A stretch of DNA of 64,000 bases. Source: Usitatibacter palustris. GTDB taxonomy: Bacteria; Pseudomonadota; Gammaproteobacteria; Burkholderiales; Usitatibacteraceae. The stretch lies in the NCBI RefSeq assembly GCF_013003985.1, contig NZ_CP053073.1:3286001-3350000 (forward strand). Reading direction: 5' to 3'. The notes below the pieces were generated by a model, which was given only the letters and a program-made list of their open reading frames with translations, was not told the origin of the DNA and searched no databases. Shown here piece by piece: positions 20,926 through 30,415 of this stretch (its first letter is position 1; the number at the start of each line of letters is the position of its first letter). Made by a program: the position numbers and the translations under genes.

Positions 20926-22430
20926 CCATCTACCTCGAGCATTTCGGGCTGCGCGAAGCGCCGTTCCGCATCACGCCCCACACGGAATTCTTTTTCTCCG
21001 GCGCCAACCGCGGCGCCACGCTCGAAGCGCTCCTCTACGCGATCACCGCGGGCGAAGGCCTCGTGAAGGTCACGGGCGAAGTGGGCAGCGGCAAGACGAT
21101 GCTCTGCCGCGTGTTGATGGAGCGCCTGCCCGCCACGGTTGAAACGATCTATCTCGCGGTGCCCAGCCTTTCGCGCGACGAGATGCTCGCCGCCATCGCG
21201 GGCGATCTGGGCATCGACACAACGGGTGCCAACACCACCAAGCTCGTGCGCTCGCTGCAGGAAAAGCTGATCGAGATGCATGCGAACGGCAAGCAGGTGG
21301 TCGCGCTGATCGACGAAGCGCACGCGATGCCGCTCGCCACACTCGAAGAGATCCGGCTGCTCTCGAACCTCGAGACGAACAAGGAAAAGCTCCTGCAGGT
21401 GGTGCTCTTCGGTCAGCCCGAGCTCGACGAGCACCTGAGCCTGCCCAACATGCGCCAGCTCAAGGAACGCATCACGCATGCCTTCACGCTGGGTCCGCTG
21501 CCGCCGACCGACGTGAAGGACTACCTCGGGTTCCGTTTGCGCGCGGCGGGTTACCACGGACCGGACCTCTTCGGCCAGGAAGCGCTTTCCATCATCACGG
21601 AAGCTTCCGAGGGCCTGACGCGCCGCATCAACATCTACGCCGACAAGACGCTGCTCGCCGCGTTTGCCGCGGGCACGCACACCGTCACCGCGGATCACGC
21701 TCGCGCCGCAGTGTCCGACACGCGCATCGTCCTCGCCCGCAAGAATTCGCAACGCCCGCTGGCGATTGCCGCTGGCGTCGCACTCGCCGCGGGGGTCGCG
21801 ATCGGATTCCTCCTGGGCAAGGGCAGCGACCCACCCAGCGCTCCACCTGCGGTTGCCGCAGCACCGGCGTCGAAGGCCGTCGAAGCGGCACCCTCACCGG
21901 CCCCCGCGCCGGCACCCGCACCGACGATCGTTGCGCCCCCCGCGAAACCTGTCCCGGCACCGACTACGCAGCCCGCGCCGCAAGCCAGGGTGGCGGCCGC
22001 ACCTGCACCCGTGCCCGTCGCCTCGAAGCCTGTGTCGTCATCGTCCCCGGCCCCGGCGCCGACCACGCCGGCAGCAGCCCCGCCCCTCTCGGACGCGATC
22101 AATGCGCGCCTTGCCGCCGGACGCGAGATGCTCGCCGCATCGGGCTCGCGCTATGGCGTGCAGCTCATGGTCACGGATGCACGCGAACGCGCGTACCTCG
22201 AGAGCTATCTCGTGGAAGCGGCGCGCGCGCTCAATCCCGATTCGATCTATCTCTTTCCCGCAGGCACGCGCGATTCGCCGCGCATCGGCGTGATCCACGC
22301 GTCCTACGCGGATCGCAACGAAGCGACCGTGGCATTGAACGCGTTGCCCCCTGCGCTCAAGCAGTTCCGCCCCTATGTTCGTCCCCTCGACGGACTGCGC
22401 GAAGACGTGGCTCGCCACGAGCGCAAATAG
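20922..22430 (+). CDS. mshM: ExeA/MshM-like AAA ATPase with C-terminal SPOR-like domain
   Basis: A 502-residue protein. The AAA domain has the family opening (EHFGLREAPFRITPHTEFFF), Walker A GEVGSGKT (52-59) and Walker B ALIDEAH (D131, E132). A single transmembrane helix (about 284-303) is followed by a Pro/Ala-rich linker of about 90 residues. A C-terminal alpha/beta domain (about 415-490) looks SPOR-like. ExeA-type ATPases help insert the secretin through the peptidoglycan. The start is TTG, overlapping the previous stop as TTGA; the next residues match the family N-terminus. Confidence 0.88.
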
Positions 22431-22454
22431 GCCCCGTAATGGCCCCTGAAATAG

Positions 22455-22470
22455 GGGGATTTTCATTGCG
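22455..22470 (+). promoter_or_regulatory. Candidate sigma-54 (-24/-12) promoter upstream of mshL
   Basis: GG at 22456-22457 and GC at 22468-22469 are exactly ten bases apart, and TTGC is intact at the -12 box. The -24 box (GGGGAT) keeps only the core GG of TGGCAC. It lies 80 bases upstream of the mshL start and close to a sigma-54 activator gene. Context is good and the sequence match is partial. Confidence 0.3.
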
Positions 22471-22548
22471 CTCCCCCCGGGAAAAGCTATACCATTCTTA
22501 CAAGGCGCTTTCTCCCATAAAACAACTACTTACGGAAACATTCTCGGC

Positions 22549-24414
22549 ATGCGCGCAACTTCCGCCGGGCCCTTTGCAGTCGCTCTGACTGTCTTGCTGG
22601 GCTGCGGCACGCAACCGATCCCCAGGCCGGACGCGCATATACGCCAGCCTGAAGCCCCGCCCGCGTCCGCGCCCTCGCCTATTCCGGCGACCGTGCGCAC
22701 CGTTCCGCTGCCGCCCGCGCCCAGTGCCAAGCCCGCCGAGGTGCGCTATTCGGTCGTCGTCGCGAACCAGCCCGTGCGCGAAGTCCTGCTCGCGATGGCG
22801 CGCGAGAGCAAGACCAATTTCGACATCCATCCGAACATCGAGGGCAGCGTCACCCTCAACGCCATCGACCAGTCGCTTCAACAGATCCTCGATCGCATCA
22901 CGCGCCAGATTCCCGTGCGCTACGAAGTCCACGGGCAGACGATCACCGTGATGCCCGACACGCCCTACCTGAAGAGCTACAAGGTCAATTACGTGAACAT
23001 GTCGCGGGAGACGACCGAGACCAACTCGATCGCGACGCAAGTGATCTCCGGGGCGATCGGCACGAACCAGGGCGGGTCCTCCAGCGACAACAATTCAACG
23101 CTGCGCATCACGAGCATTGCCCGCAATCGCTTCTGGGAAACGCTCGAGGCGAACATCAAGGACATCCTGAAGGAGTCCGACAAGCGCGTGGACCTTGGCA
23201 GTTCCGCCGGAGGCACGCCGCAGGCTCCGCCGGCGGCACCGGCACCGGCACCGGCCGGCGGGGCCCCGGGACAGGCGCCCGCAGCAAGCCAGCCCGAAGC
23301 CGCCTCGCGCGGAGTGCAGCCCACTTCGAACCGCTTCGTCTACGAAGCCGCAACGCCGGTCATCGTCAGCCCGGAAACGGGAATCATCACCGTGAGGGCG
23401 AGCGCCCGGCAGCACGAGAAGGTCGCGGAGTTCCTGGAGCAGATCGGCGCATCGGCGAGCCGGCAGGTGGTGATCGAGGCCACGATCGTCGAAGTCACGC
23501 TGAGCGATCGATACCAATCGGGCGTCGACTGGTCCGCGCTCGCCATCGACGGGCTCGGCTATTCCGTCGTCCAGAGCTTCGCGGGCAGCGTGGTCAACCT
23601 GTCCAACCCCGCGGGCCCGCCGATTTCGATCGGATACAGCAACCCCAATTCAGGCGTGGGCAACTTGACCAGCACGGTGAAGCTGCTCAGCCAGTTCGGT
23701 TCCACGCGCGTGTTGTCGAGCCCGCTGCTCATGGTCCTGAACAACCAGACCGCGACGCTGAAGGTTGTCGACAACCGCGTGTACTTCAACATCAAGGCCG
23801 ATACCGTGGACACGGCGAACGTGGGTTCGCGAACCACGTTCACGACCACGCAAAACGTCGTGCCGGTCGGCTTGATCATGCACATCACGCCCCAGATCAG
23901 CGACCAGGACGAAGTGATCCTGAACGTGCGCCCGACAGTCACGGCAATCACCGGGTTCGTGGACGACCCGAACCCCGCGCTGCGCGGGTCCCTCACGCAG
24001 GCGGCCATTCCCAACAGGATCCCCGAAACGCGCACGCGCGAGATGCAAAGCGTGCTGAAGGTCACGAGCGGAAGGACCGCGATCCTCGGTGGCCTGATGC
24101 TCGACAGCTTCGAGGGCCAGCGCGACGGCGTGCCCATTGCCTCGCGGATCCCGATCTTTGGCGACTTCTTCAGCTATCGCAACGATCGCGCGATCCGCTC
24201 CGAGCTGGTGATCTTCGTGCGGCCGATCGTGGTGAGGGACCCGAGCGTCGAGACCGATCTCGCGGCCTACAAGCGGTTCCTTCCGAACAGCGATTTCTTC
24301 AAGGGCACACAGGGACCCTTCCCCGAGTTCGAGGAAAGCCTCGGGCGCCTCGAACGCGGCGAGGTCGGCCCCGCGCCCGAGCCCGAGTCCCCGCCCCCCG
24401 GATCGCCCAAGTGA
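22549..24414 (+). CDS. mshL: MSHA-type secretin lipoprotein MshL
   Basis: A 621-residue outer-membrane secretin. The N-terminus is a lipoprotein signal with lipobox LLGC (C19). An STN/N0-like domain (about 66-130) precedes a Gly/Ala/Pro-rich stretch (about 220-255). The N1/KH-like and secretin domains run to about 570, with TRVLSSPLLMVLNNQTATLKV-type and VPVGLIMHITPQI segments and a late GRTAILGGLM. The Pro-rich tail is short. It follows a 118-base gap that may hold a sigma-54 promoter, and no strong ribosome binding site precedes the ATG. It would form the outer-membrane pore for the pseudopilus made by the genes downstream. Confidence 0.9.
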   Translation: MRATSAGPFAVALTVLLGCGTQPIPRPDAHIRQPEAPPASAPSPIPATVRTVPLPPAPSAKPAEVRYSVVVANQPVREVLLAMARESKTNFDIHPNIEGSVTLNAIDQSLQQILDRITRQIPVRYEVHGQTITVMPDTPYLKSYKVNYVNMSRETTETNSIATQVISGAIGTNQGGSSSDNNSTLRITSIARNRFWETLEANIKDILKESDKRVDLGSSAGGTPQAPPAAPAPAPAGGAPGQAPAASQPEAASRGVQPTSNRFVYEAATPVIVSPETGIITVRASARQHEKVAEFLEQIGASASRQVVIEATIVEVTLSDRYQSGVDWSALAIDGLGYSVVQSFAGSVVNLSNPAGPPISIGYSNPNSGVGNLTSTVKLLSQFGSTRVLSSPLLMVLNNQTATLKVVDNRVYFNIKADTVDTANVGSRTTFTTTQNVVPVGLIMHITPQISDQDEVILNVRPTVTAITGFVDDPNPALRGSLTQAAIPNRIPETRTREMQSVLKVTSGRTAILGGLMLDSFEGQRDGVPIASRIPIFGDFFSYRNDRAIRSELVIFVRPIVVRDPSVETDLAAYKRFLPNSDFFKGTQGPFPEFEESLGRLERGEVGPAPEPESPPPGSPK

Positions 24415-25643
24415 GCCTGCTGCTCGACGCCCTCAAACGCGCGGAACAGGAGAAACTCGCGCGCCAGGCATCGGGCACGCCGCAGCAAGGCGCATCCGCC
24501 GCGAACACCGCTCCTCCCGCACCTCCGACTCCGCGCGCTTCGCTCTCGCTCGAAGCGTTCGACGCTCCGCGCTCGATGTCGGCCGCTTTCGGCGGGCCTG
24601 CTTCCGCGACGTCCGCGCAGGTCGCCACAGCAGCTGCAGGGGATCGCGGCTCGGCCCAGCAAGTATTTGCCGCCAAGCGCGCACCCGTGCCATCGAACGG
24701 TTCGAACGCGCCGATGCTGATCGGCATCGCGGTTGCCGTCGTGGTGGTCATCGCGCTCGGCGGCGGGTACGTCTGGTACCAGATGCAGGCACTGTCGCCG
24801 CGAATCCAACCGGTCGCGGCTGCGCGCCCGGTCGCCGCCCCCGTCGTGCCCCCGACCCCGATCCCCTTTCCTCCCGAGGCACCCACGGCCGCTCCCGCGG
24901 GGCCGGGACCCGCGCCGCCCCTGGCGATGCTCAAGCCCGAGACGGCGCCCATCGAGGCAGCGAAGACGCGCCCCGCGCCGCAGGCTGCCGAGCAACTCGT
25001 GATGGACCTCCTGCGCGAAGCTCCCGCGGCAGGCACGACGCCCCCGCTCAAGCTTTCGCGGTCGATCGACGCGCCCCGCGTGGCGCCGGAAGTCGCCGCG
25101 GGATATGACGCGCTCAAGCGTGGCGACATGGGTGCCGCGAAGACGAGCTACCAGGCCGCGCTCACGAACGACTCACGCAATCTCGACGCGCTGCTCGGCA
25201 TGGCGACGGTGGAAGCCCGCAGCGGCTCCCGCGACGCCGCACAGCGCCTCTACCGCCGCGCGCTCGAGATCGATCCACGCAACACCGTCGCGCTCGCGGG
25301 CCTGGCTGCGCTCGCCGACTTCTCGCGCCCCGCGCCGCTCGAAGCGCAGCTCAAGGCGGACCTCGCGCGCGCGCCGCAAAGCGCCGCGCTGCAATTCACG
25401 CTCGGCAACGTCTATGCATCGCAATCGCGCTGGAACGACGCGCAGGCCGCGTTCTTCGAGGCGCATCGCCTCGAGCCGGGCAACGCCGATTTCGCACACA
25501 ACCTCGCCGTGAGCCTCGACCACCTCGGTCAGGCACGGCTCGCCACCGAGTATTACGGCAAGGCCCTCGCGCTCGCGCCGGGGCAACGCGTGAATTTCGA
25601 CACGCAGGCCGTGGCTCGGCGCATCTCGGAGCTCAAGTCCTAG
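24411..25643 (+). CDS. mshN: MshN-like tetratricopeptide membrane protein
   Basis: A 410-residue bitopic protein. The opening MSLLLDALKRAEQEKLAR is shared by GspB and MshN-type proteins. A Pro/Ala/Ser-rich cytoplasmic segment, one transmembrane helix (about 101-121) and a periplasmic part with at least three TPR-like repeats (about 225-400) follow. The start is GTG overlapping the mshL stop (GTGA). It lies between the secretin and ATPase genes. TPR proteins at this place in MSHA loci are thought to help secretin assembly. Confidence 0.8.
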   Translation: MSLLLDALKRAEQEKLARQASGTPQQGASAANTAPPAPPTPRASLSLEAFDAPRSMSAAFGGPASATSAQVATAAAGDRGSAQQVFAAKRAPVPSNGSNAPMLIGIAVAVVVVIALGGGYVWYQMQALSPRIQPVAAARPVAAPVVPPTPIPFPPEAPTAAPAGPGPAPPLAMLKPETAPIEAAKTRPAPQAAEQLVMDLLREAPAAGTTPPLKLSRSIDAPRVAPEVAAGYDALKRGDMGAAKTSYQAALTNDSRNLDALLGMATVEARSGSRDAAQRLYRRALEIDPRNTVALAGLAALADFSRPAPLEAQLKADLARAPQSAALQFTLGNVYASQSRWNDAQAAFFEAHRLEPGNADFAHNLAVSLDHLGQARLATEYYGKALALAPGQRVNFDTQAVARRISELKS

Positions 25644-25646
25644 CGC

Positions 25647-27356
25647 ATGGGTGCCCAACCACCGCTTTCACAGATCCCGCTCGGGCAAACGCTGCTGTCC
25701 AAGGGCATCATCAGCCAGGACCAGCTGAACATCGCGCTCACCGAGCAGAAGAAGTTCAAGGCCCCGCTCGGCAAGGTCCTCGTCACGCTCGGGTTCGTGA
25801 CCGAGGCGACGATCCGCGACATCCTCTCGGAAACGCTCGGCCAGGTCTCGATCGACCTCGAGAACACGATCGTCGATCCCACCGCGATCGCCCTCGTGCC
25901 CAAGGACATGGCGCGCCGCTATCACGTGCTGCCGGTGAGCTACGACATGGAGCGCAAGGTGCTGCTCATCGCCGTGTCGGATCCGGCCAACGTCGTGGCA
26001 CTCGACCAGATCCGCGCGCTGGCTCGCGAGGACTTGCGCATCGAGCAGGTGCTCGCGCGCGAGTCCGACATCACGATCGGCATCGAGCACCACTACGGCT
26101 TCGAGCTGTCGATCGACGGCATCCTCAACGAGATCGAGACCGGCGAGATCGACTACCAGTCGCTCGCCGCGGACTTCGACGAATACAGCCAGCCGGTCGT
26201 GCGCCTCGTGGACGCGCTGCTCAACGACGCCACGAAGCGCAGCGCCTCCGACATCCACTTCGAGCCCGAGCAGGGGTTCCTGCGCATCCGCTACCGCATC
26301 GACGGCGTGCTGCGCCAGATCCGCAGCCTGCACAAGAACTACTGGGCCGCGATGGTGGTGCGCCTCAAGGTGATGAGTGGAATGAACATCGCGGAAACGC
26401 GCGCGCCCCAGGACGGCCGCATCTCGCTGCTGCTCTCGGGCCACCAGGTCGACTTCCGCGTCTCGTCGCAGCCCACCACGCACGGCGAGAACATCGTGCT
26501 TCGCATCCTCGACCGCGACAAGGGCATCGTGCCCATCGAGGAGCTCGGCCTGCGGCCCGACGAACTGAAGACGCTCAAGCTGATGCTCGCGCGCCCCGAG
26601 GGAATCATCCTCGTGACGGGCCCCACCGGTAGCGGCAAGACGACGACGCTCTATTCGATCCTGTCGTTCATCAACACCGAGGGCGTGAACATCATGACCC
26701 TCGAGGATCCGGTCGAATACCCGATGGCCATGATCCGGCAGACGTCGGTGAACGAAGTCGTGAAGCTCGACTTCGCCTCGGGCATCCGCTCGATGATGCG
26801 CCAGGACCCGGACGTGATCCTCGTGGGCGAAATCCGCGACCAGGACACGGCCGAGATGGCCTTCCGCGCCGCGATGACCGGCCACCAGGTCTACTCGACG
26901 CTGCACACCAACTCCTCCATCGGCGCGATCCCGCGCCTCATGGACCTCGGCGTGCTGCCCGACATCATGGCCGGCAACATCATCGGCGTGATCGCGCAGC
27001 GCCTCGTGCGCAAGCTCTGCACGCACTGCAAGTCGCCCACCACGCCCGACCCCGGCACGCGCTCGCTGCTCGGCATGAGCGAGGACGACGACCGCCCGGT
27101 GTTCCAGGCCGTGGGGTGCTCGCGCTGCGACAACATCGGCTACAAGGGCCGCATGGCGATCATGGAGCTCTTCAAGCTCGACGCCGAAATCGACGAGCTC
27201 ATCGCGCGGCGCGCGACCGGACGCGAAGTGCGCCTCCACGCCGCCGCCAAGGGCTTCCGCACGCTCGCCGACGACGCCATCCAGCGGGTCCTCGCCGGAC
27301 ACACGAGCCTCGACGAGATCTCGCGCGTGGTCGACCTGACCGACCGCGTGATCTGA
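25647..27356 (+). CDS. mshE: MSHA/type II secretion assembly ATPase (GspE/PilB family)
   Basis: A 569-residue hexameric ATPase that drives pseudopilus extension. The N-terminal MshEN-type region (about 8-160, starting IPLGQTLLSKGIISQDQL) resembles c-di-GMP-binding N1 domains of MshE. The catalytic part has Walker A GPTGSGKT (325-332), an Asp box (LVGEIRDQDTAEM) and a His box (VYSTLHTNSS). A four-cysteine zinc motif is formed by CTHC and CSRC near residue 465-495. PilB-like rather than PilT-like because of the zinc motif and the N-terminal domain. It lies three bases after mshN. Confidence 0.93.
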   Translation: MGAQPPLSQIPLGQTLLSKGIISQDQLNIALTEQKKFKAPLGKVLVTLGFVTEATIRDILSETLGQVSIDLENTIVDPTAIALVPKDMARRYHVLPVSYDMERKVLLIAVSDPANVVALDQIRALAREDLRIEQVLARESDITIGIEHHYGFELSIDGILNEIETGEIDYQSLAADFDEYSQPVVRLVDALLNDATKRSASDIHFEPEQGFLRIRYRIDGVLRQIRSLHKNYWAAMVVRLKVMSGMNIAETRAPQDGRISLLLSGHQVDFRVSSQPTTHGENIVLRILDRDKGIVPIEELGLRPDELKTLKLMLARPEGIILVTGPTGSGKTTTLYSILSFINTEGVNIMTLEDPVEYPMAMIRQTSVNEVVKLDFASGIRSMMRQDPDVILVGEIRDQDTAEMAFRAAMTGHQVYSTLHTNSSIGAIPRLMDLGVLPDIMAGNIIGVIAQRLVRKLCTHCKSPTTPDPGTRSLLGMSEDDDRPVFQAVGCSRCDNIGYKGRMAIMELFKLDAEIDELIARRATGREVRLHAAAKGFRTLADDAIQRVLAGHTSLDEISRVVDLTDRVI

Positions 27357-27372
27357 CGCGGGGCCCCACGCG

Positions 27373-28575
27373 ATGGCGCTCTTCGCCTACCGCGCGATCG
27401 ATGCCGAAGGGAAGGTCTCCTCCGGCAATCTCGATGCCGTCAATGCGATCGACCTGGAACTGCGCCTCAAGCGCCTGGGCCTCGATCTGCTCACGTTCGA
27501 ATCGGCGCACACCTCGGCCGCAGCGCGCTCGCGGCGGATCTCGCGCACCGAACTCATCACCTTCTGCTTCCACCTCTCGCAGTTGCTCAAGGCCGGCGTC
27601 AACATCATCGAGGCGCTGACGGACCTGCGCGACTCGATGGAGAACCCGGGCTTCAAGCAGGTTGTCGCGAGCCTGCTCGAGGACATCGAAGGCGGCCTCA
27701 AGCTCTCGGAGGCGATGGCGAACCACTCCTACTGCTTCGACGGCGTGTTCGTGTCGCTCGTGCGCGCCGGCGAGCAGAGCGGCGAGCTCACCCAGGTGCT
27801 CGACGAGCTCACCGAGAACATCAAGTGGCAGGACGAGATGGCGAGCCAGGCCAAGCGCGCGCTGATCTACCCGGTGATCGTGTTCGTCGTGATCATCGGC
27901 GTGATCTTCGTCCTCATGACGGTGCTGGTGCCGCAGCTCGCCGAGGCCTTCAAGACGCTGGTGCCCAAGCTGCCGCCGGAAACCGAATTCATGATCGCGC
28001 TGTCGAAGATCTTCGTGAAGTGGTGGTACCTGATGCTGGGCATTCCCGCGCTGGTCATCACCGGCGGATGGATCTACACGCGCACCAACGACAACGCGCG
28101 CCGCTGGCTCGACGAGCAGGCGCTGAAAGTGCCGATCCTCGGGGCCATCCGCCAGAAGATCATCCTCGCGCGGTTCTCGACCTTCTTCGCCATGCTCTAC
28201 CGCGCCGGCATCAGCGTGCTCGAGTGCATCCACATCTGCGAGAAGATCGTCGGCAACCGCGTCATGGAGGAGGGCCTCGCGCGCGTCGGGCGCACGATCT
28301 CGGAGGGTACGGGGATCACGGCGGCGTTCACGAACACGCGCCTGTTCCCGCCACTCGTGCTGCGCATGCTGCGCGTGGGCGAGACCACGGGCGCGCTCGA
28401 TGCGGCGCTGCTCAACGTGAGCTATTTCTACAACCGCGAGGTGCGCGAATCGATCGCGCGCATGCAGCAGATGCTAGGTCCCCTCACGACGGTCGTGCTG
28501 GGGACGCTGATCGTCGGTATCCTCTACACCATCTTCCTGCCGATCTACGACGTCATCGGCAAGATCAAGCTCTAG
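27373..28575 (+). CDS. mshG: MSHA/type II secretion inner-membrane platform protein (GspF/PilC family)
   Basis: A 400-residue polytopic platform protein with two GspF domains (about 65-190 and 270-390). Each ends in hydrophobic segments, e.g. VIVFVVIIGVIFVLMTVL and TTVVLGTLIVGILYTIFLP. The N-terminus (MALFAYRAIDAEGKVSSG) and the twin FCFHLSQLLKAGVNIIEAL-type and FFAMLYRAGISVLECI motifs are typical. It couples the ATPase motion to pilin assembly. The stop codon at 28573-28575 overlaps the first bases of a palindromic element. Confidence 0.94.
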   Translation: MALFAYRAIDAEGKVSSGNLDAVNAIDLELRLKRLGLDLLTFESAHTSAAARSRRISRTELITFCFHLSQLLKAGVNIIEALTDLRDSMENPGFKQVVASLLEDIEGGLKLSEAMANHSYCFDGVFVSLVRAGEQSGELTQVLDELTENIKWQDEMASQAKRALIYPVIVFVVIIGVIFVLMTVLVPQLAEAFKTLVPKLPPETEFMIALSKIFVKWWYLMLGIPALVITGGWIYTRTNDNARRWLDEQALKVPILGAIRQKIILARFSTFFAMLYRAGISVLECIHICEKIVGNRVMEEGLARVGRTISEGTGITAAFTNTRLFPPLVLRMLRVGETTGALDAALLNVSYFYNREVRESIARMQQMLGPLTTVVLGTLIVGILYTIFLPIYDVIGKIKL

Positions 28576-28782
28576 GGAGCCTCTGAACAATGCACAGGGG
28601 ATGCGCGTTGCGGCAGACGCGGATGGATGCGAGGCGCGCGGCGCAGCGAATAGCCGGACTATTCGCAAGCCAAGTAACGAAGCAGACGCCGCATCTGCCG
28701 CAACCCGCGAGCACGTCGACCCGCATGGGACGACGTCCTGAGGGACGGGCGCGCACCCCTGTGGATTGTCCAGAGGCTCCCT
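28574..28782. mobile_element. 209-bp palindromic MITE-like element between mshG and mshI
   Basis: Bases 28574-28607 are matched by the reverse complement of 28750-28782 with two mismatches and a one-base indel, so the element has roughly 34-bp terminal inverted repeats. A second pair inside shares GTTGCGGCAGA and neighbouring bases. The centre holds a perfect 8-bp hairpin (GCGAATAG / CTATTCGC). No transposase or clear target duplication is seen. It starts in the mshG stop codon and ends one base before the mshI ATG. AGAGG at 28772-28776 in its right end is the only ribosome binding site available to mshI. It could be a MITE, a large REP-like unit or an mRNA-stability hairpin. Confidence 0.7.
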
Positions 28783-28783
28783 G

Positions 28784-30415
28784 ATGCCCCGCCACTTCCT
28801 CTACCTCACGAACACCCGCCTGGTGAGCCTCACCTCCAGCGGGGGGCGGCTCGTCGCGCGCCGCGAGTTCGCGGTCGAGGGCCAGGGCGAAGGCACGGCG
28901 GATTTCGAGCGCCACCTGCGAACGCTGTCGGACACACCGACGCACATGATCACGGACCTGGCCGAAGAGGACTTCCGCCTCGACACGATCCCGCACGTGA
29001 GCGCGCGCGACCGCGACGCGATCGTCGCCCGCAAGCTCACGCAGGTGTTCCGCGCCACGCCCTACCGCCACGCGATCCTGCAGGGCCGCGAAGCCGAAGG
29101 CCGGCGCGACGACCGCGTGCTCTACACGGCCATCAACAACCCGGATGTCCTCAAGCCCTGGATCGAGGCGATCGAGCGCCAGCGCGTGCCGCTGGCGGGC
29201 ATCCACTCCTCGGCGATCTTCAGCGGCAACCTGCTCGTGGAGCTGGGTCTGGGTTTCCCGCAGGCGCTGCTCGTCACGTTCACGCCGGGCGGCGCGCTGC
29301 GGCAGACGTACTTTCGCAACAAGGAAGCCCGCTTTTCGCGCCTGACGCCCATCGACCTCGAGGAAGGGCAGACGCTGGGCGCCATGCTTGCCGAGGAAAC
29401 CACGCGCACCTGGCAGTACCTGGACAGCCTGCGCAATTTCTCGGCGGAGGACCAGCTCGAAGTCTGCGTTCTCGTTCACCCGAAGGATCGGCCCGCGATC
29501 GATACGAGCCTGCGCGACTTCGCACAGATCCGCTACCGGCTCCTCGACATCGAGCAGGTCGCCGCCAAGCTCGGCCTCAAGCCCCCGCCGCTGGGCTCGA
29601 GCGCGGAGGAGATCCTCGTCCACCTCTTCCTGCGCAAGCCCGTAGGCAACCACTACGCGCCGCCGGAACTGCGCAGCAACGCGGTGCTGCGTTCCGCGCG
29701 GATCGCGCTCACGCAAGTGTCCGTCGCCGTGCTCGTCGCGGGCGTGGCCTGGGGCGGCTACACGCTCTCGCAGATCCTGCGCGGCGACCGCGAGGACCAG
29801 CGCACCACGCAGGAGATGAAGAAGCTCAATCGCGAGTACGACGAGATCTCGCGCGCCCTGCCCTCGGCCAACGTCGGCGGCACCGCGATGCGCGACACCG
29901 TGGCGTTCTACAACGGCAACCTGCGCTCCTTCCCTTCGATCGTCGAGTTCCTCACGCCCTTGTCGAGCGTGCTCAACGCGTACCCGCGCGTGCGCCTGCT
30001 GCAGGTCTCGTGGCTCGCGTCGAACGATCCCCGTGCGGAGCCGCCGATGCAGTCCAATGCACCGCGATCACCGAACGCGATCCGCTCCGTCCCGAAGTCC
30101 GGTGACGCGCCACCGCCCCCGGTCGCGCCACCCGATCCCAATGCCGACACGTTCTCGGGCGGAATGCACCAGGTCGCGCTCCTCGAAGCCACCGTGCAAT
30201 TCACCGGCATCGACTACCGCAGCGCCCTCGCCGAAGTCGACCGCCTCACGAACGGTATCGATCGCATCCCGGGCTATGCCGTGACGATCGTGGAGAGCCC
30301 GCTCGATACGCGCCCGCTGCGCTCGATCCAGGGGCGCGTGGGTGAGCGCCCCGCCGGCCCCACCGAAGCGAGGTTCGTCCTGCGCGTCGCCCGCGACCGG
30401 AGCAAGGCGCCATGA
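28784..30415 (+). CDS. mshI: MshI-like protein (PilM/GspL-like plus PilN-like parts)
   Basis: A 543-residue protein. The cytoplasmic N-terminal region (about 1-290) has an actin-like PilM/GspL-type layout. A transmembrane helix lies at about 309-330 (VSVAVLVAGVAWGGYTL). A coiled-coil stretch and a periplasmic domain follow, with a Pro-rich loop (about 425-455) and a PilN/GspL-C-like end. Such proteins link the assembly ATPase to the periplasmic parts. ATG 28784 is chosen because AGAGG, lent by the preceding palindromic element, is seven bases upstream. The PilM-like assignment rests on position and layout more than on motifs. Confidence 0.72.
   Translation: MPRHFLYLTNTRLVSLTSSGGRLVARREFAVEGQGEGTADFERHLRTLSDTPTHMITDLAEEDFRLDTIPHVSARDRDAIVARKLTQVFRATPYRHAILQGREAEGRRDDRVLYTAINNPDVLKPWIEAIERQRVPLAGIHSSAIFSGNLLVELGLGFPQALLVTFTPGGALRQTYFRNKEARFSRLTPIDLEEGQTLGAMLAEETTRTWQYLDSLRNFSAEDQLEVCVLVHPKDRPAIDTSLRDFAQIRYRLLDIEQVAAKLGLKPPPLGSSAEEILVHLFLRKPVGNHYAPPELRSNAVLRSARIALTQVSVAVLVAGVAWGGYTLSQILRGDREDQRTTQEMKKLNREYDEISRALPSANVGGTAMRDTVAFYNGNLRSFPSIVEFLTPLSSVLNAYPRVRLLQVSWLASNDPRAEPPMQSNAPRSPNAIRSVPKSGDAPPPPVAPPDPNADTFSGGMHQVALLEATVQFTGIDYRSALAEVDRLTNGIDRIPGYAVTIVESPLDTRPLRSIQGRVGERPAGPTEARFVLRVARDRSKAP

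Noticed and set aside
28565..29716. Minus-strand frame running through the palindromic element and mshI
   Set aside because: It overlaps the coding part of mshI in antisense. Its end inside the element looks protein-like only because the repeat is open in that frame.
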